Below, one piece after another: positions 9,032 to 18,908 of a stretch of 64,000 nucleotides of DNA. The stretch is from Nitrospirillum iridis (GTDB lineage: Bacteria; Pseudomonadota; Alphaproteobacteria; Azospirillales; Azospirillaceae), in assembly GCF_014205765.1 (NCBI RefSeq), contig NZ_JACIIZ010000014.1, positions 143,606-207,605 on the forward strand. The letters run 5' to 3'. Positions within the stretch are counted from its first letter, which is position 1. Every line of letters starts with the position of its first letter. Made by a program: the position numbers and the translations under genes. The notes beneath the pieces were generated by a model, which worked only from the letters and a program-made list of their open reading frames with translations, was not told where the DNA came from and did not search any database.

Positions 9032-10396
9032 TTAGCGCGCCGGGGGCGTTCCGGCCAGTCGAATGCGGTCTTCCGCCGCAGCGTGGTCATGAGCGTGGTC
9101 ATGCCCCGACTCAGGGGCCAACAGATCGGACAGCGGCGCGCCCATCAATTGCCCGGCCTGACGCCGCGCGGTGTCAAAAATGGCGTGCACCTCGCGCTGC
9201 CAGGGGGCCTGAAGATGGCCGACCGACAAGAGATCGCCCCACATGCCGAAATCCAGCGCCTGGTAGAGGTCGCTCAAGGACGCCTCGTGCAGGTCCCGGG
9301 TGGCGACCCAGGCGCCATCGGCGGTGCGGATGGTCCAGTTGGCCGCGCACAGCTGTTCCAGCATGCCGTCCACCGCCACCGCGCCCACCGGCACGCGGGC
9401 GATGACGTCCGCCCGCTTCAGGACGCGGCCTTCACGCGCCGCCAGCATCAGTTCGCGCAGGATGGCCAGGGCCACGATCAGGCGCTGGGCCGGGGACAGG
9501 CCGGTGGGGCCCAGTTCGGTGATGCGGCCCGAACGCCACTCCGGCAGGGCCGCCGTCACCTCCGCCCCGAAGAGGATAAGGCACCACACCAGGTACAGCC
9601 ACAACAGCACCGTGGGCAGCACCGACAGGGCCCCGTATATGGTGGTGTAGGTATGGACCTGACTGATGTAGAGGGCGAAGCCCACCTTGGAGATCTCCAT
9701 GGCGCTGCCCGCCACCAGGCCGCCGATCATGGCGTCCTGCCACCGCACGGGGCGGGTGGGGATCGCCAGATAGGTCAGGCCGAAGAACAGCGTTTCCAGA
9801 ATGCCGGGCAGGACGCGGCGCACCAGTTCCACCACCACCGACCCTTCCGCCCCCAGGTAGGAGACGGCGACGGAGGAGAGCGACAGGCTGACGCCCAGCA
9901 GCAAGGGCGCCATGGTCAGCACCGCCCAGAATGAGAGGAGGCGCACCAACACCGAATGCCGTTCCCGGCTGCGCCAGATGGCGTTGTAGGCCCCTTCGAT
10001 GGAAAAGAAGAGCAGGATGGAGGTGACCGCCAGGCCCAACACGCCGACACCGGTCATGGTGCCCGCGTTGCTGATGAATTCACGCAAGCGGTCGTTCAGA
10101 TTTTCCCCCACCTGGGGCACCAGGTTCTCCAGCAGCAGCATCTCCGCCTCCGCCCGCAGGGTCTGGAAGGCGGGAAAGGCCTGGAAGATGGCGAAGCCCA
10201 CCGTTAGCAGAGGCACCACCGCCAGCAAGCTGGTGTAGGTCAGCGAACCCACCGCCTGCAGGCAGTTGTCGCGGTAGAAACGGCGCACGGCATAGCGGGT
10301 GACGCCCGCGGCGGCCAGAATGAAATGACGCACGGCCTCGGGCAGCCGGTCGGTCAGGCGGCGCCACAGCATCGACGGCGTCTGCGTATCAATCAT
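9032..10396 (-). CDS. YihY/BrkB-family inner-membrane protein
   Basis: A 454-residue protein whose first 300 residues hold six long hydrophobic helices. It matches the YihY/BrkB family, once mis-assigned as ribonuclease BN. The signature DNCLQAVGSLTYTSLLAVVPLL lies near residues 44-65 in the first membrane region, and IYGALSVLPTVLLWLY near residue 250. The C-terminal 150 residues are cytosolic, with a winged-helix-like part (ILRELMLAAREGR, LKRADVIARVPVG) seen in many family members. The extreme C-terminus is His/Asp-rich (GHDHAHDHAAAED), which could bind metal. Function is unresolved in the family. It is divergent from fabI across a 126-base promoter region. Confidence 0.88.
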   Translation of the reverse strand: MIDTQTPSMLWRRLTDRLPEAVRHFILAAAGVTRYAVRRFYRDNCLQAVGSLTYTSLLAVVPLLTVGFAIFQAFPAFQTLRAEAEMLLLENLVPQVGENLNDRLREFISNAGTMTGVGVLGLAVTSILLFFSIEGAYNAIWRSRERHSVLVRLLSFWAVLTMAPLLLGVSLSLSSVAVSYLGAEGSVVVELVRRVLPGILETLFFGLTYLAIPTRPVRWQDAMIGGLVAGSAMEISKVGFALYISQVHTYTTIYGALSVLPTVLLWLYLVWCLILFGAEVTAALPEWRSGRITELGPTGLSPAQRLIVALAILRELMLAAREGRVLKRADVIARVPVGAVAVDGMLEQLCAANWTIRTADGAWVATRDLHEASLSDLYQALDFGMWGDLLSVGHLQAPWQREVHAIFDTARRQAGQLMGAPLSDLLAPESGHDHAHDHAAAEDRIRLAGTPPAR

Positions 10397-10465
10397 GAAG
10401 ACCTGCCAAGGAAAGACCTTTCACGCGTGTATTCTAGATGTGCGCATATGTGAGGCGCCCAGCCT

Positions 10466-10493
10466 TTGACCGTAAAACCGCTTCGTGTAGGAT
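10466..10493 (+). promoter_or_regulatory. sigma-70-type promoter of fabI
   Basis: TTGACC at 10466-10471 and TAGGAT at 10488-10493 are spaced by 16 bases, 30 bases before the fabI start codon. Its position inside the longest possible reading frame confirms that fabI starts at 10523 and not at the upstream ATG. Confidence 0.7.
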
Positions 10494-10522
10494 GCGCGCC
10501 TAATTTTTCCGGAGAGAGACGG

Positions 10523-11395
10523 ATGACCATTTCGACGGCGACCCCCGCCCCCGGCCCCATCACCGGGACCCTGATGGCCGGCAAGCGCGGCCTGATCATG
10601 GGCGTTGCCAATGACCGGTCCATCGCCTGGGGCATCGCCAAGGCGGTCGCCGCCCAGGGCGCCGAACTGGCCTTCACCTACATGGGCGACGCGCTGGCCA
10701 AGCGCGTGAAGCCGCTGGCCGAGCAACTGGGCGTGCCGCACGTCCTGCCCTGCGACGTCACCGACGAAGCCAGCATGGACGCGGTGTTCGCCACCCTGAA
10801 GGAACAGTGGGGTACCCTGGACTTCGTGGTGCATGCGATCGGCTTTTCCGACAAGAACGAGTTGGACGGGCTGTACCTCAACACCTCCCGGTCCAACTTC
10901 GCACTGACCATGGATGTTTCCTGCTATTCCTTCACCGCCATCGCCCAGCGGGCGGTGCCGATGATGAGCAACGGCGGCAGCCTGCTGACCCTCAGCTATT
11001 ATGGCGCCGAACGGGTGATGCCGCACTACAATGTGATGGGCGTGGCCAAGGCGGCGCTGGAAGCCAGCGTGCGCTATCTGGCCGCCGACCTGGGCCCCCA
11101 GAACATCCGCGTCAACGCCATTTCCGCCGGCCCGATCAAGACCCTGGCCGCCAGCGGCATCGGCGATTTCCGGGCCATCCTGAAGTGGAACGAGTTGAAC
11201 GCGCCGCTGAAGCGCAATGTCACCATCGGCGAGGTCGGCAATTCCGCCCTCTATCTGCTGAGCGACCTGGGCAGCGGCGTCACCGGCGAAGTGCACCATG
11301 TCGACAGCGGCTACCACACGGTGGGCATGCTGGCGGTGGACAGCGCCGCCGAAACCGCGACCCTGCTGCAAAGCCTGGTCAAGTCGGAAGGGTAA
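10523..11395 (+). CDS. fabI: enoyl-[acyl-carrier-protein] reductase (NADH)
   Basis: FabI reduces enoyl-ACP in the last step of each fatty-acid elongation cycle. This 290-residue short-chain dehydrogenase-like protein has the FabI-specific nucleotide motif GVANDRSIAWGIAKA, the active-site YYGAERVMPHYNVMGVAK (Tyr-x6-Lys) and the late SAGPIKTLAASGI loop. A 12-residue Pro/Thr-rich extension precedes the usual start (LMAGKRGLIMG). A ribosome binding site GGAGAGAG lies before the ATG at 10523. aroC begins 6 bases downstream, so the two genes are almost certainly one operon, an arrangement I know from other alphaproteobacteria. Confidence 0.96.
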   Translation: MTISTATPAPGPITGTLMAGKRGLIMGVANDRSIAWGIAKAVAAQGAELAFTYMGDALAKRVKPLAEQLGVPHVLPCDVTDEASMDAVFATLKEQWGTLDFVVHAIGFSDKNELDGLYLNTSRSNFALTMDVSCYSFTAIAQRAVPMMSNGGSLLTLSYYGAERVMPHYNVMGVAKAALEASVRYLAADLGPQNIRVNAISAGPIKTLAASGIGDFRAILKWNELNAPLKRNVTIGEVGNSALYLLSDLGSGVTGEVHHVDSGYHTVGMLAVDSAAETATLLQSLVKSEG

Positions 11396-11401
11396 GCGGT
11401 C

Positions 11402-12481
11402 ATGGCCGGTAACGGCATCGGGACCCAGTTCCGGTTCACCACCTTCGGCGAAAGCCATGGGGTGGCGCTGGGCTGCGTGGTGGACGGCGTGCCGCCCCTG
11501 CTGGATTTGGACGAGGCCTGGATCCAGGCCTTCCTGGACCGGCGCAAACCGGGGCAGTCACGCTTCACCACCCAGCGGCGCGAGCCGGACGCGGTGCGCA
11601 TCCTGTCGGGCGTGTTCGAGGGCAAGACGACGGGCACGCCCGTCTGCCTGATGATCGAGAACGAGGACCAGCGGTCCAAGGACTACGGCGACATCAAGGA
11701 CAAGTTCCGGCCGGGCCACGCCGACTACACCTACTGGGAACGCTACGGCATTCGCGACTATCGCGGCGGCGGGCGGTCGTCCGCCCGGGAAACCGCGGCG
11801 CGCGTGGCCGCCGGGGCCGTCGCCCGCCGGGTGCTGGAGGCGGTGCCGGGTGGCGTCACCATCCGCGCCGCCCTGGTGCAAGTGGGGCCGCACAAGGTGG
11901 ACCGCGCGCGCTGGGACTGGGGCCAGGTCGACCAGAACCCCCTGTTCTGTCCCGACGCCGTGGCCGCCGGCCAATGGGCCGACTATCTCGACGGCATCCG
12001 CAAGAACGGCTCCTCCGTGGGCGCCGTGGTCGAGGTGGTGGCGTCGGGCATCCCGGCGGGTCTGGGGGAGCCCATCTACGACAAGCTGGATGGTGATCTC
12101 GCCCGTGCCATGATGACCATCAACGCCGTCAAGGGTGTCGAGATCGGCGCCGGCTTCGCCGCGGCCGAACTGACGGGCGAGGAAAACGCCGATGAGATGC
12201 GGGCGGGCCCGGACGGCAAGCCGATCTTCCTGTCCAATCACGCCGGCGGCATCCTGGGTGGTCTGTCAACCGGTCAGGACATCGTCGTCCGCTTCGCGGT
12301 GAAGCCCACCAGCTCCATCCTCACCCCCCGCCGCACGCTGGATGTGCATGGGGTGGAGACGGACATCCTGACCAAGGGCCGCCACGACCCCTGCGTCGGC
12401 ATCCGCGCGGTGCCGGTGGGCGAGGCGATGATGGCCTGCGTACTGGCGGATCATTGGCTGCGCCTGCGGGCCTATCGTTAA
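11402..12481 (+). CDS. aroC: chorismate synthase
   Basis: AroC eliminates phosphate from 5-enolpyruvylshikimate-3-phosphate to give chorismate, using reduced FMN. The product feeds aromatic amino acids and the p-aminobenzoate branch encoded a few genes downstream (pabB, pabC). The 359-residue protein shows the family signatures [11 protein letters not shown] at the N-terminus, [19 protein letters not shown] in the middle, and [17 protein letters not shown] with [18 protein letters not shown] C-terminal residues (here [13 protein letters not shown]). Length and motifs are complete. It follows fabI by 6 bases and is followed by a strong terminator shared with the convergent gene. Confidence 0.97.
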   Translation: MAGNGIGTQFRFTTFGESHGVALGCVVDGVPPLLDLDEAWIQAFLDRRKPGQSRFTTQRREPDAVRILSGVFEGKTTGTPVCLMIENEDQRSKDYGDIKDKFRPGHADYTYWERYGIRDYRGGGRSSARETAARVAAGAVARRVLEAVPGGVTIRAALVQVGPHKVDRARWDWGQVDQNPLFCPDAVAAGQWADYLDGIRKNGSSVGAVVEVVASGIPAGLGEPIYDKLDGDLARAMMTINAVKGVEIGAGFAAAELTGEENADEMRAGPDGKPIFLSNHAGGILGGLSTGQDIVVRFAVKPTSSILTPRRTLDVHGVETDILTKGRHDPCVGIRAVPVGEAMMACVLADHWLRLRAYR

Positions 12482-12508
12482 GCTCCGGCGTCGTGATCGC
12501 GAAAATGG

Positions 12509-12542
12509 CAACGGCCCCGCCTGGTGACAGGCGGGGCCGTTG
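12509..12542. terminator. bidirectional terminator between aroC and the SCPU gene
   Basis: A perfect 14-bp stem (12509-12522 with 12529-12542) and loop GGTGAC lies between the convergent ends of aroC and the spore-coat-U-like gene. It has little U-run, but its stem strength and position make a shared transcription end likely. Confidence 0.75.
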
Positions 12543-12575
12543 TGCTTTGGACCGAACCGATCCGACCGCAGGGCT

Positions 12576-13055
12576 TTACTTGCCGGCGATGGTCACGGTC
12601 AGGGTGTCGGCGTAGCTGCCGGCGATGGCCTGGGCGTTGGCCGGCACGGTGACGGACATGGCCGAGGTCTTGTTGAACTGGGCGCTGGCGCGGGTGACGG
12701 TGAAGCTGCTGCCCGAGCCGCTGGTGCCGTCGTAGGACGTGGTGTAGCTGATGGCGCTGGCGCCGGTGGCCGAAGACTTCAGCGTGCCGTTGTTGGCGGA
12801 GGCGACGGTGATGGTGTAGCCGGCGCCATCGTTGCAGTTCTCGACCACGCTACCGACCTGGACGGCGCTGGAGCCCGACAGGATGTTCAGGGTGGCGCCG
12901 GCATCGGTGACGGCGACGGTGCAGGTCAGGGAGACGGTGCTGTTCAGCTGGACGGTACCCGAGGCACCGGCGGCGGCGAAGGCCGGGGCGGCGAACAGGG
13001 CGCCGGAAACCAGGGCGGTGGCGGCGACGGCGGCGGCGGTGAGGCGGCGGATCAT
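12576..13055 (-). CDS. spore coat U/fimbrial-subunit-like secreted protein
   Basis: A 159-residue exported protein. The signal peptide covers about residues 1-27 (MIRRLTAAAVAATALVSG, then APAFA). The mature part is Ser/Thr/Gly/Val-rich beta sandwich with two cysteines (LTCTV and VENCNDG) that probably pair. It ends with SYADTLTVTIAGK, the pattern of the SCPU domain found in chaperone-usher pilin subunits of the CsuA/B type. No chaperone or usher gene is adjacent, so it is an orphan here. A ribosome binding site AGGAAT precedes the ATG. The assignment to the domain family is by pattern and reasonably confident; function (surface fibre, biofilm) is inference. Confidence 0.75.
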   Translation of the reverse strand: MIRRLTAAAVAATALVSGALFAAPAFAAAGASGTVQLNSTVSLTCTVAVTDAGATLNILSGSSAVQVGSVVENCNDGAGYTITVASANNGTLKSSATGASAISYTTSYDGTSGSGSSFTVTRASAQFNKTSAMSVTVPANAQAIAGSYADTLTVTIAGK

Positions 13056-13325
13056 GGCGTAATTCCTATCGGTTCGGTGGGGAGAGGCTTCAGCGGCCCG
13101 GTTGGTTCATGAGCGGTTCACTGCATCCCCCATGCCAATCCACCCACCATCGGCACGCCAAAATCAAATAGCCCGCGTTTCCCGTCACTTAAGTGAAACA
13201 ACGATCAATGGTTGCAACTATGCCATTCGTATTAGACCTTGTGAAGTACTCCGGCTGATGCGCTGTGCATCACGCCTTTGGAATAGGGTCTCTCGCTGTC
13301 ATTGCGTTGTCATTTGCATAATGCG
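13056..13325. promoter_or_regulatory. AT-richer upstream region of the SCPU gene with palindromes
   Basis: This 270-base gap holds no protein gene. Its central part (about 13160-13320) is clearly lower in GC than its surroundings. It contains the 12-bp palindrome TCACTTAAGTGA at 13185-13196 and an inverted repeat TGATGC/GCATCA at 13256-13272, both possible regulator sites for the SCPU gene, which is read leftward from 13055. Confidence 0.45.
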
Positions 13326-14126
13326 TCAGGTTGCCGCCACGGCGGCGGCGGCCACCGGGCCGCACCTCCCGTCCCCCACCGGCATGCCATCCAACCTGGA
13401 AATCGACCGGACCATGAGGCTGGACGTGAGGAACATCTCCGTGGCCCGCCGGAGATCGGCTGGGTCCAGCCCCCTCTCCTCCCCGCCCAAGGCGGCCAGT
13501 ACCGCCGCGCGGCGCGTGCCCGGCAAGGCCCCCGCCGCCAGGGGCGGCGTCACCAACGCCCCATCCACCACGGCGAACAAGGTGGCCGCGGTGGCGCAGG
13601 CCACCCGACCTTCCGTGTTCAGCAGCACGGCGTCGTCCGCCCCCCGCGCCGCCGCCTCGTTCCGCGCCAGGATGTGGTCCAGATAGTTCAGGCATTTGAT
13701 GCCGGAGAGGGGGGAATGCTCGTTACGGCGGGTGGTGGCTGCCACCACCAGTTTAGCCGGCCCCATGGGCGCGCCCGGGGCCGCCGCCGTCACCAGGACG
13801 GTGGGTTGGGGCTGGGCCGGCCGGGCCAGCCCCCGGGCGCCCACCCCGGCGCTGACCGTCAGGCGCAACGACCCGTTGGTCAGGCCGTTGGCGACGGCCG
13901 TGTCGGCCAACCCCGCCGCCAGCACCGCCATCGGCGGCAACGGCAGGTCCAGCACCGCCGCCCCGGCGGCCAGACGGGCCAGATGGGCGTCCAGCCGCAC
14001 CACGGCGCCATCCCGCCAGCACAGCGTCTCAAACAAGCCGTCGCCCAGCAGGAAGCCCCGGTCGGCCACGTCGATACCAGCCGCATCGGCCGGCCGCAGG
14101 GCGCCATTCAGCCAGACCAGGCTCAT
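13326..14126 (-). CDS. pabC: aminodeoxychorismate lyase (class IV aminotransferase fold)
   Basis: PabC removes pyruvate from 4-amino-4-deoxychorismate to give p-aminobenzoate for folate. The 266-residue protein has the fold-type IV PLP pattern: VWLNGALRPADAAGIDVADRG and LLGDGLFETL at the N-terminus, the PLP lysine in SGIKCLNYLDHILARNEA (about residue 144) and the LLNTEGRVACATAATLF segment. Class IV enzymes also include branched-chain and D-amino acid aminotransferases, but the 4-base ATGA overlap with pabB points to PabC. The C-terminal end is Ala-rich and slightly degenerate. Chorismate comes from aroC, two genes away. Confidence 0.88.
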   Translation of the reverse strand: MSLVWLNGALRPADAAGIDVADRGFLLGDGLFETLCWRDGAVVRLDAHLARLAAGAAVLDLPLPPMAVLAAGLADTAVANGLTNGSLRLTVSAGVGARGLARPAQPQPTVLVTAAAPGAPMGPAKLVVAATTRRNEHSPLSGIKCLNYLDHILARNEAAARGADDAVLLNTEGRVACATAATLFAVVDGALVTPPLAAGALPGTRRAAVLAALGGEERGLDPADLRRATEMFLTSSLMVRSISRLDGMPVGDGRCGPVAAAAVAAT

Positions 14127-15670
14127 GCCGCCTCGCTTTCGACATCCGCCACTGCCGGCGGCCAGCCCATGGCCGGATCCAGCGCGGTCAGCAGGGCCCG
14201 CGCCTTCACTAGGCTTTCCTCATATTCCGCCGCCGGATCGCTGTCGGCGACGATGCCGCCGCCGGCCTGCGCCACCACGATGTCGCCCGCCACCGCCAGG
14301 GTGCGGATGATGATGCTGCTGTCCATAGCGCCATCCCAGCCCAGCCACAGGACCGACCCGCAATAGGGTCCGCGCCGCGCCGGCTCCAGTTCATGGATGA
14401 TTTCCATGGCGCGGATCTTGGGCGCGCCAGTGATGGAGCCCCCCGGAAAGGTGGCGCGCAACAGGTCGATGGCCCCGAGGCCGGGCTTCAGCCGCGCCGT
14501 CACCACGCTGACCAGGTGGTGGACGGTGCGATAGCTTTCCAGCCCGCACAGGGTGGGGACGGCCACCGAGCCCACCACCGCCACCCGCGACAGGTCGTTG
14601 CGCATCAGGTCGACGATCATCAGGTTTTCCGCCCTGTCCTTGGGCGAGGCCAGCAGCTCCGCCGCCAGGGCCGCGTCCCGCGCGGGGTCGGGATCGCGGG
14701 GCCGCGTGCCTTTGATGGGCCGCGTCTCCACCCCGCCCGCCGCGTCCAGCGCCAGGAAGCGTTCCGGCGACACCGACACCACCGCCCGGCCCGCCCCCCC
14801 GGCGCCGGCCCCCAGGTCCAGCACGGCCGAGAACGGGGCGGCGGCCCGGCCACGCAGGCGGCGGTAGAGGTCCAAGGGCGTCACCCCGGGCATCAGGGCG
14901 CCCAGGAAGCGCTGGGTGATGTTGGCCTGATAGATGTCGCCGGCGGCGATGTAGTCGACAGTGCGGGCCACCGCCGCCTCATGTTCGGCACGGCTCCAGC
15001 CCGCGCGCCAGCCCGGCGCCGCCAGCAGCGGCCCGTCCCCTGTCGGGGGTGCGGCCCCGCTCAAGGACGCATCCGCCGGGGCCGTCAGCAAATCCAGCCA
15101 CTCCCGCGCCCCTGCCTCCGCCCGCGCGCGGCGCAAGCCGGCGTCCGGTTCCGGCAGGCCGGACGACAGGACCCAGGCCCGGCAACCGACATGGTCGATG
15201 GCGACGACACGGTCATAGAGGCCCACCGCCATGTCGGGCAGGGCGATACCCTGGGCCCGGGGCGGTGGCAACGTCTCCAGCTGGCCGCCCAGCTCATAGC
15301 CCAGGAAGCCGACGGCCCCGCCCTTGAAGGGCGGTAGGTCCTCAGGCCAGCCCCCCTCGCCCAGCGACGCCCGCCCCGCACTCAGCACGCCGTCCAAGAC
15401 CGCCAAGGCGTCGCCGTCGGCCGGCTGGCCATCCACGGTCGCGACCCCGCCCTCATACTCCACCCAGGCATAGGGGGCGGCGCCGATGTAGCTGTAACGG
15501 GCCCGGGTCGGGTCCGCCGCACCGCCATCCAGCAGGAAGGATCGCGGCAGGGTGGCCAGGCGGGCGTAGACCGCCAGCGGATCGGTCACCGGCAGGGCCA
15601 GGGCGACAATCCCGCTGGAAGGCGCGCCGGCCTGGGATGCGCCGTTGGGAAAGGAAGCGTGGGCGGTCAT
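14123..15670 (-). CDS. pabB: aminodeoxychorismate synthase component I
   Basis: PabB aminates chorismate to 4-amino-4-deoxychorismate, using ammonia from a PabA glutaminase that is not in this window. The 515-residue protein has the anthranilate synthase I/chorismate-binding fold. Motifs include AAGDIYQANITQRF, SPERFLAL, ETRPIKGTRPRD, LMIVDLMRNDLSRV, FPGGSITGAPKIRAMEII and YCGSVLWLG. The GSITGAPK segment is the chorismate-binding core. PIKGT, with Lys, is the form found in PabB where TrpE has PIAGT, which supports PabB over anthranilate synthase. The start at 15670 was preferred because the longer frame adds an Arg-rich, non-conserved stretch. It overlaps pabC by 4 bases. Confidence 0.93.
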   Translation of the reverse strand: MTAHASFPNGASQAGAPSSGIVALALPVTDPLAVYARLATLPRSFLLDGGAADPTRARYSYIGAAPYAWVEYEGGVATVDGQPADGDALAVLDGVLSAGRASLGEGGWPEDLPPFKGGAVGFLGYELGGQLETLPPPRAQGIALPDMAVGLYDRVVAIDHVGCRAWVLSSGLPEPDAGLRRARAEAGAREWLDLLTAPADASLSGAAPPTGDGPLLAAPGWRAGWSRAEHEAAVARTVDYIAAGDIYQANITQRFLGALMPGVTPLDLYRRLRGRAAAPFSAVLDLGAGAGGAGRAVVSVSPERFLALDAAGGVETRPIKGTRPRDPDPARDAALAAELLASPKDRAENLMIVDLMRNDLSRVAVVGSVAVPTLCGLESYRTVHHLVSVVTARLKPGLGAIDLLRATFPGGSITGAPKIRAMEIIHELEPARRGPYCGSVLWLGWDGAMDSSIIIRTLAVAGDIVVAQAGGGIVADSDPAAEYEESLVKARALLTALDPAMGWPPAVADVESEAA

Positions 15671-15843
15671 GACGGGCCGGACCTTACCCCGTCCCTCCCG
15701 TCTCCGCCAGCGCCGCTCGGCCAAAAGGCGGGTGCCGAAGGCGAGGGTGTCCCTCAGCCGGCCTCGGCCGCCGGCCGCCTTGGCAAGCCGCACGCGCTGT
15801 GGTGGTATGGCTGCCGGATTCTACGGCTTCCAGGACTCGCTAC

Positions 15844-17646
15844 ATGCGTTTCATCGTTCGTCTCTTCGCCCTCATCGGCCTGTTTGGCGTCCTGCTGACG
15901 GCGGGATTGGTCCTGCTGGCCATCAAGGCGAAGGACAAGCAGCCCACCCTGCCCCAGGCAGTCGTGCTGGAATTCAATTTTGAGCGTCCGCTGGCGGAAG
16001 CGCCGGGGGAGGACGGCTGGACCAGCCTCATCGGCAATCGCCGCGGCAGCGTGCGCGAGGTGGTGGACGCGTTGGAACAGGCCAGCCGCGATCCCCGGGT
16101 CAAAGGCTTGGTCGCCAAGGTCGGCAACGCCAGCCAGGGCATCGGCACCACCCAGGAACTGCGCGACGCCATCACCCGCTTCCGCGCCACCGGCCGCTTC
16201 GCCTATGTCCATGCCGAGAGCTTCGGCGACGCCGGCAGCGGCATGAGCCCCTACTACCTGGCCAGCGCCTTCGACCAGGTGTGGCTGCAGCCGGTGGGCA
16301 CGGTCGGCATCACCGGCATCGCCGTCACCCAGACCTTCTTCCGCGGCGCGCTGGACAGCATCGGCGTGCAGCCGCAGATCAGCAAGCGGGCCGACTACAA
16401 GACGGCGGCCGAAACCTTCGCGGAGAAGCAGGCCACGCCCGCCAACCGCGAGATGACGGAAAGCCTGGCCGGCGACCTTTATGACCAGATGGTGCTGGGC
16501 ATCGCCGAAGGCCGCCATCTGGGCCCCGACGCGGTCAAGGCCGCCATCGACCGCGCCCCCCTGCTGGACAGCGAGGCCCTGGCCGACAAGCTGGTGGACA
16601 AGCTGGGCTATCTGGACGAGGTGGAGACGGCCGCCAAGGAGCGGGCGGGCGGCAAGGCCGCCGGCGCCGACACGGTGGACCTGCTGAGCTATGGCAAGAT
16701 CGCCGGGTCCGCCTTCGGCCAAGGCCCCACCATCGCCCTGATCGTGGGTGAGGGGGAGATTGTTCGGGGCGGCAAGGACAAGAGCGCCTTCAGCGACGAG
16801 GCCTCCTTCGCCGCCAACCGCATCGCCGACGCCTTCGACACCGCCACCGCGCAACCCGGCGTCAAGGCCATCCTGTTCCGGGTGAACAGCCCCGGCGGCA
16901 GCCCCGTGGGGTCGGAGGTGGTGCGCCACGCCGTTGACCGGGCGCGGGCCGCCGGCAAGCCGGTCGTCATCTCCATGGGCGACGTGGCCGGATCCGGCGG
17001 CTATTGGGTGGCCATGGACGCCGACCGCATCGTGGCCTTGCCCGGCACCCTGACGGGATCCATCGGCGTGCTGGGCGGCAAATTCGTGGCCAAGGGCCTG
17101 GCCGACAAGCTGGGCGTGGGCGTGGACCAGGTGACGCGCGGCGCCAACGCCACGATCTGGAGCCCGGCCAGCCCCTACACCGACAGCGAGGCCGCCCGCC
17201 AGGACGCCATGCTGGACGCCATCTACACCCAGTTCACCGACGGCGTGGCCAAGGGCCGCAAGCTGGACATCGACAAGGTGCGCCAACTGGCCAAGGGCCG
17301 GGTCTACACCGGCCGCCAAGCCAAGGATTTGGGCCTGGTGGACGCCCTGGGCGGGTACGACATCGCCCTGCAGCAGGTGCGCCAGGTGGCGGGCATCCCC
17401 AGCACCGCCAACCTGCACATCATCCAGTTCCCCAAGCCCAAGAGCGGGTACGAGATGGTGCTGGACCTGCTCAATGGCAACGCCGCCGCCCAGATGGCCA
17501 GTGCCGCCGAGGCGCGGGGGGCGGAAAAGGTGCTGGCCGACTACGGCCCCCTGCTGGACATGATCCAGCCGGTGGTGCGGGCGGCCAAACGCCAGGAGCA
17601 GGTGCTGATGATGCCCGACCTGGGGGTCAACGGCGCCGGCCGCTGA
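15844..17646 (+). CDS. sppA: signal peptide peptidase SppA, long (67-kDa) type
   Basis: A 600-residue membrane-anchored serine protease that degrades cleaved signal peptides at the periplasmic face. One N-terminal membrane helix is present ([21 protein letters not shown]). Two S49 peptidase repeats follow, as in E. coli SppA. The catalytic lysine is probably the one in [13 protein letters not shown] (first repeat). The serine lies in [17 protein letters not shown], with [14 protein letters not shown] before it and [13 protein letters not shown] after it (second repeat). AGGA nine bases before 15844 and the helix position fix the start. It is divergent from pabB and followed by a U-rich terminator. 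Confidence 0.92.
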   Translation: MRFIVRLFALIGLFGVLLTAGLVLLAIKAKDKQPTLPQAVVLEFNFERPLAEAPGEDGWTSLIGNRRGSVREVVDALEQASRDPRVKGLVAKVGNASQGIGTTQELRDAITRFRATGRFAYVHAESFGDAGSGMSPYYLASAFDQVWLQPVGTVGITGIAVTQTFFRGALDSIGVQPQISKRADYKTAAETFAEKQATPANREMTESLAGDLYDQMVLGIAEGRHLGPDAVKAAIDRAPLLDSEALADKLVDKLGYLDEVETAAKERAGGKAAGADTVDLLSYGKIAGSAFGQGPTIALIVGEGEIVRGGKDKSAFSDEASFAANRIADAFDTATAQPGVKAILFRVNSPGGSPVGSEVVRHAVDRARAAGKPVVISMGDVAGSGGYWVAMDADRIVALPGTLTGSIGVLGGKFVAKGLADKLGVGVDQVTRGANATIWSPASPYTDSEAARQDAMLDAIYTQFTDGVAKGRKLDIDKVRQLAKGRVYTGRQAKDLGLVDALGGYDIALQQVRQVAGIPSTANLHIIQFPKPKSGYEMVLDLLNGNAAAQMASAAEARGAEKVLADYGPLLDMIQPVVRAAKRQEQVLMMPDLGVNGAGR

Positions 17647-17662
17647 GGAATGGGCAAAGCCG

Positions 17663-17700
17663 ACCCCCGGCCGGAATGTCCTGGCCGGGGGTTTTCTTTT
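17663..17700 (+). terminator. rho-independent terminator of sppA
   Basis: A 10-bp stem (17663-17672 with 17683-17692) with a 10-base loop is followed by GTTTTCTTTT, 17 bases after the sppA stop codon. Confidence 0.9.
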
Positions 17701-17782
17701 GGGCTGGCGGGATGACGCCCCCATCCCCACCTGATACAAAATGTCGCACCCTGCGGCGCCACAACAGATGGGCTTCTCTCCG

Positions 17783-18889
17783 ATGGACTTCCTTGCCGAC
17801 CCGGGCATCTGGCTCGGGCTATTGACCCTCGTCGCGTTGGAGGTCGTCCTCGGCATCGACAATCTGGTCTTCATCGCCATCGTCGCGGACAAGCTGCCGC
17901 CGGAGCAGCGCAACCGCGTGCGGCTGGTGGGCCTGTCCCTGGCGTTGATCATGCGCCTGATCCTGCTGTTCTCCATCTCCTGGATCGTGACCCTGACTCA
18001 GCCGCTGCTGAGCGTGGCGGGGTTCGCCCTGTCGGGCCGCGACCTGATCCTGGTGCTGGGCGGCGGCTTCCTGCTGGCCAAGGGCACGATGGAACTGCAT
18101 GAGCGGCTGGAGGGTGCCACCGCGCACCATTCCCCTGCCGCCGGCGCCGCGGCCACCGCCTTCTGGCGCGCCGTGCTGCAGATCGTGCTGCTGGACGCCG
18201 TGTTCTCCCTGGACAGCGTCATCACCGCGGTCGGGATGGTGGAGGAACTGCCGGTCATGGTGGCCGCCGTCTGCATCGCCATGGTGGTGATGCTGGTGGC
18301 GTCAAAACCGCTGATGGCCTTCATCTCCCGCCACCCCACCGTCATTATCCTGGGTCTGGGCTTCCTGCTGATGATCGGCTTCAGCCTGGTGGCGGAGGGC
18401 CTGGGCCTGCATATCCCCAAGGGCTATCTCTACGCCGCCATCGGCTTCTCCATCCTGATCGAGGCCGCCAACCAGGTCGGCCGGCGCAAGAAGGCCAGGC
18501 CGGTGGCCGCCGTCCCGGGCGATCCCGCCATCACCACGGTGATGACGCCGCGCGACGCGGTGGAATGGCTGGATCTGTCAGCCGGGCAGGAGGACGTGCG
18601 CGCCGCCGTGCTGGCCCTGCGGCACAGCCACGTCATCCTGGCCCGCGATGGCCTGGACACCGTGCTGGGCTTCGCCGCCAGCCATGATCTGCTGAAGCGG
18701 GTGATGGAGGGCCAGATGATCGACGGCGACGACGCCTTCGCCCCCGTGGTGGCGCGCCCGGACCAGGCGGCCCGCGCCGTGCTGGCGCTGCTGCGCGACA
18801 TGGGCGCGGAGCTGGCGGTGGTCATGGACGCGCAAGGCCGGGTCCTGGGTGTCGCCACCCCGGCCGACGCGGTGAAGCTGTTGGGTTGA
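17783..18889 (+). CDS. TerC-family membrane protein with C-terminal CBS-like region
   Basis: A 368-residue inner-membrane protein of the TerC family (E. coli YoaE/YegH type), linked to metal, mostly manganese, homeostasis and exoenzyme metallation. The first 240 residues hold about seven helices with the metal-site residues in [15 protein letters not shown] and [17 protein letters not shown], and HERLEGAT between them. The C-terminal 120 residues ([48 protein letters not shown]) resemble a CBS pair; the CorC-type transporter domain of longer relatives is absent. The ATG at 17783 ([10 protein letters not shown]) aligns with E. coli relatives; two earlier in-frame ATGs lack ribosome binding sites. 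Confidence 0.88.
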   Translation: MDFLADPGIWLGLLTLVALEVVLGIDNLVFIAIVADKLPPEQRNRVRLVGLSLALIMRLILLFSISWIVTLTQPLLSVAGFALSGRDLILVLGGGFLLAKGTMELHERLEGATAHHSPAAGAAATAFWRAVLQIVLLDAVFSLDSVITAVGMVEELPVMVAAVCIAMVVMLVASKPLMAFISRHPTVIILGLGFLLMIGFSLVAEGLGLHIPKGYLYAAIGFSILIEAANQVGRRKKARPVAAVPGDPAITTVMTPRDAVEWLDLSAGQEDVRAAVLALRHSHVILARDGLDTVLGFAASHDLLKRVMEGQMIDGDDAFAPVVARPDQAARAVLALLRDMGAELAVVMDAQGRVLGVATPADAVKLLG

Positions 18890-18908
18890 AAACCCTCAAG
18901 CGCCGGGC

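Noticed and set aside
15754..17976. A 740-codon open frame on the minus strand over sppA
   Set aside because: Antisense shadow of sppA and the start of the TerC gene; composition is repetitive and there is no ribosome binding site or domain.
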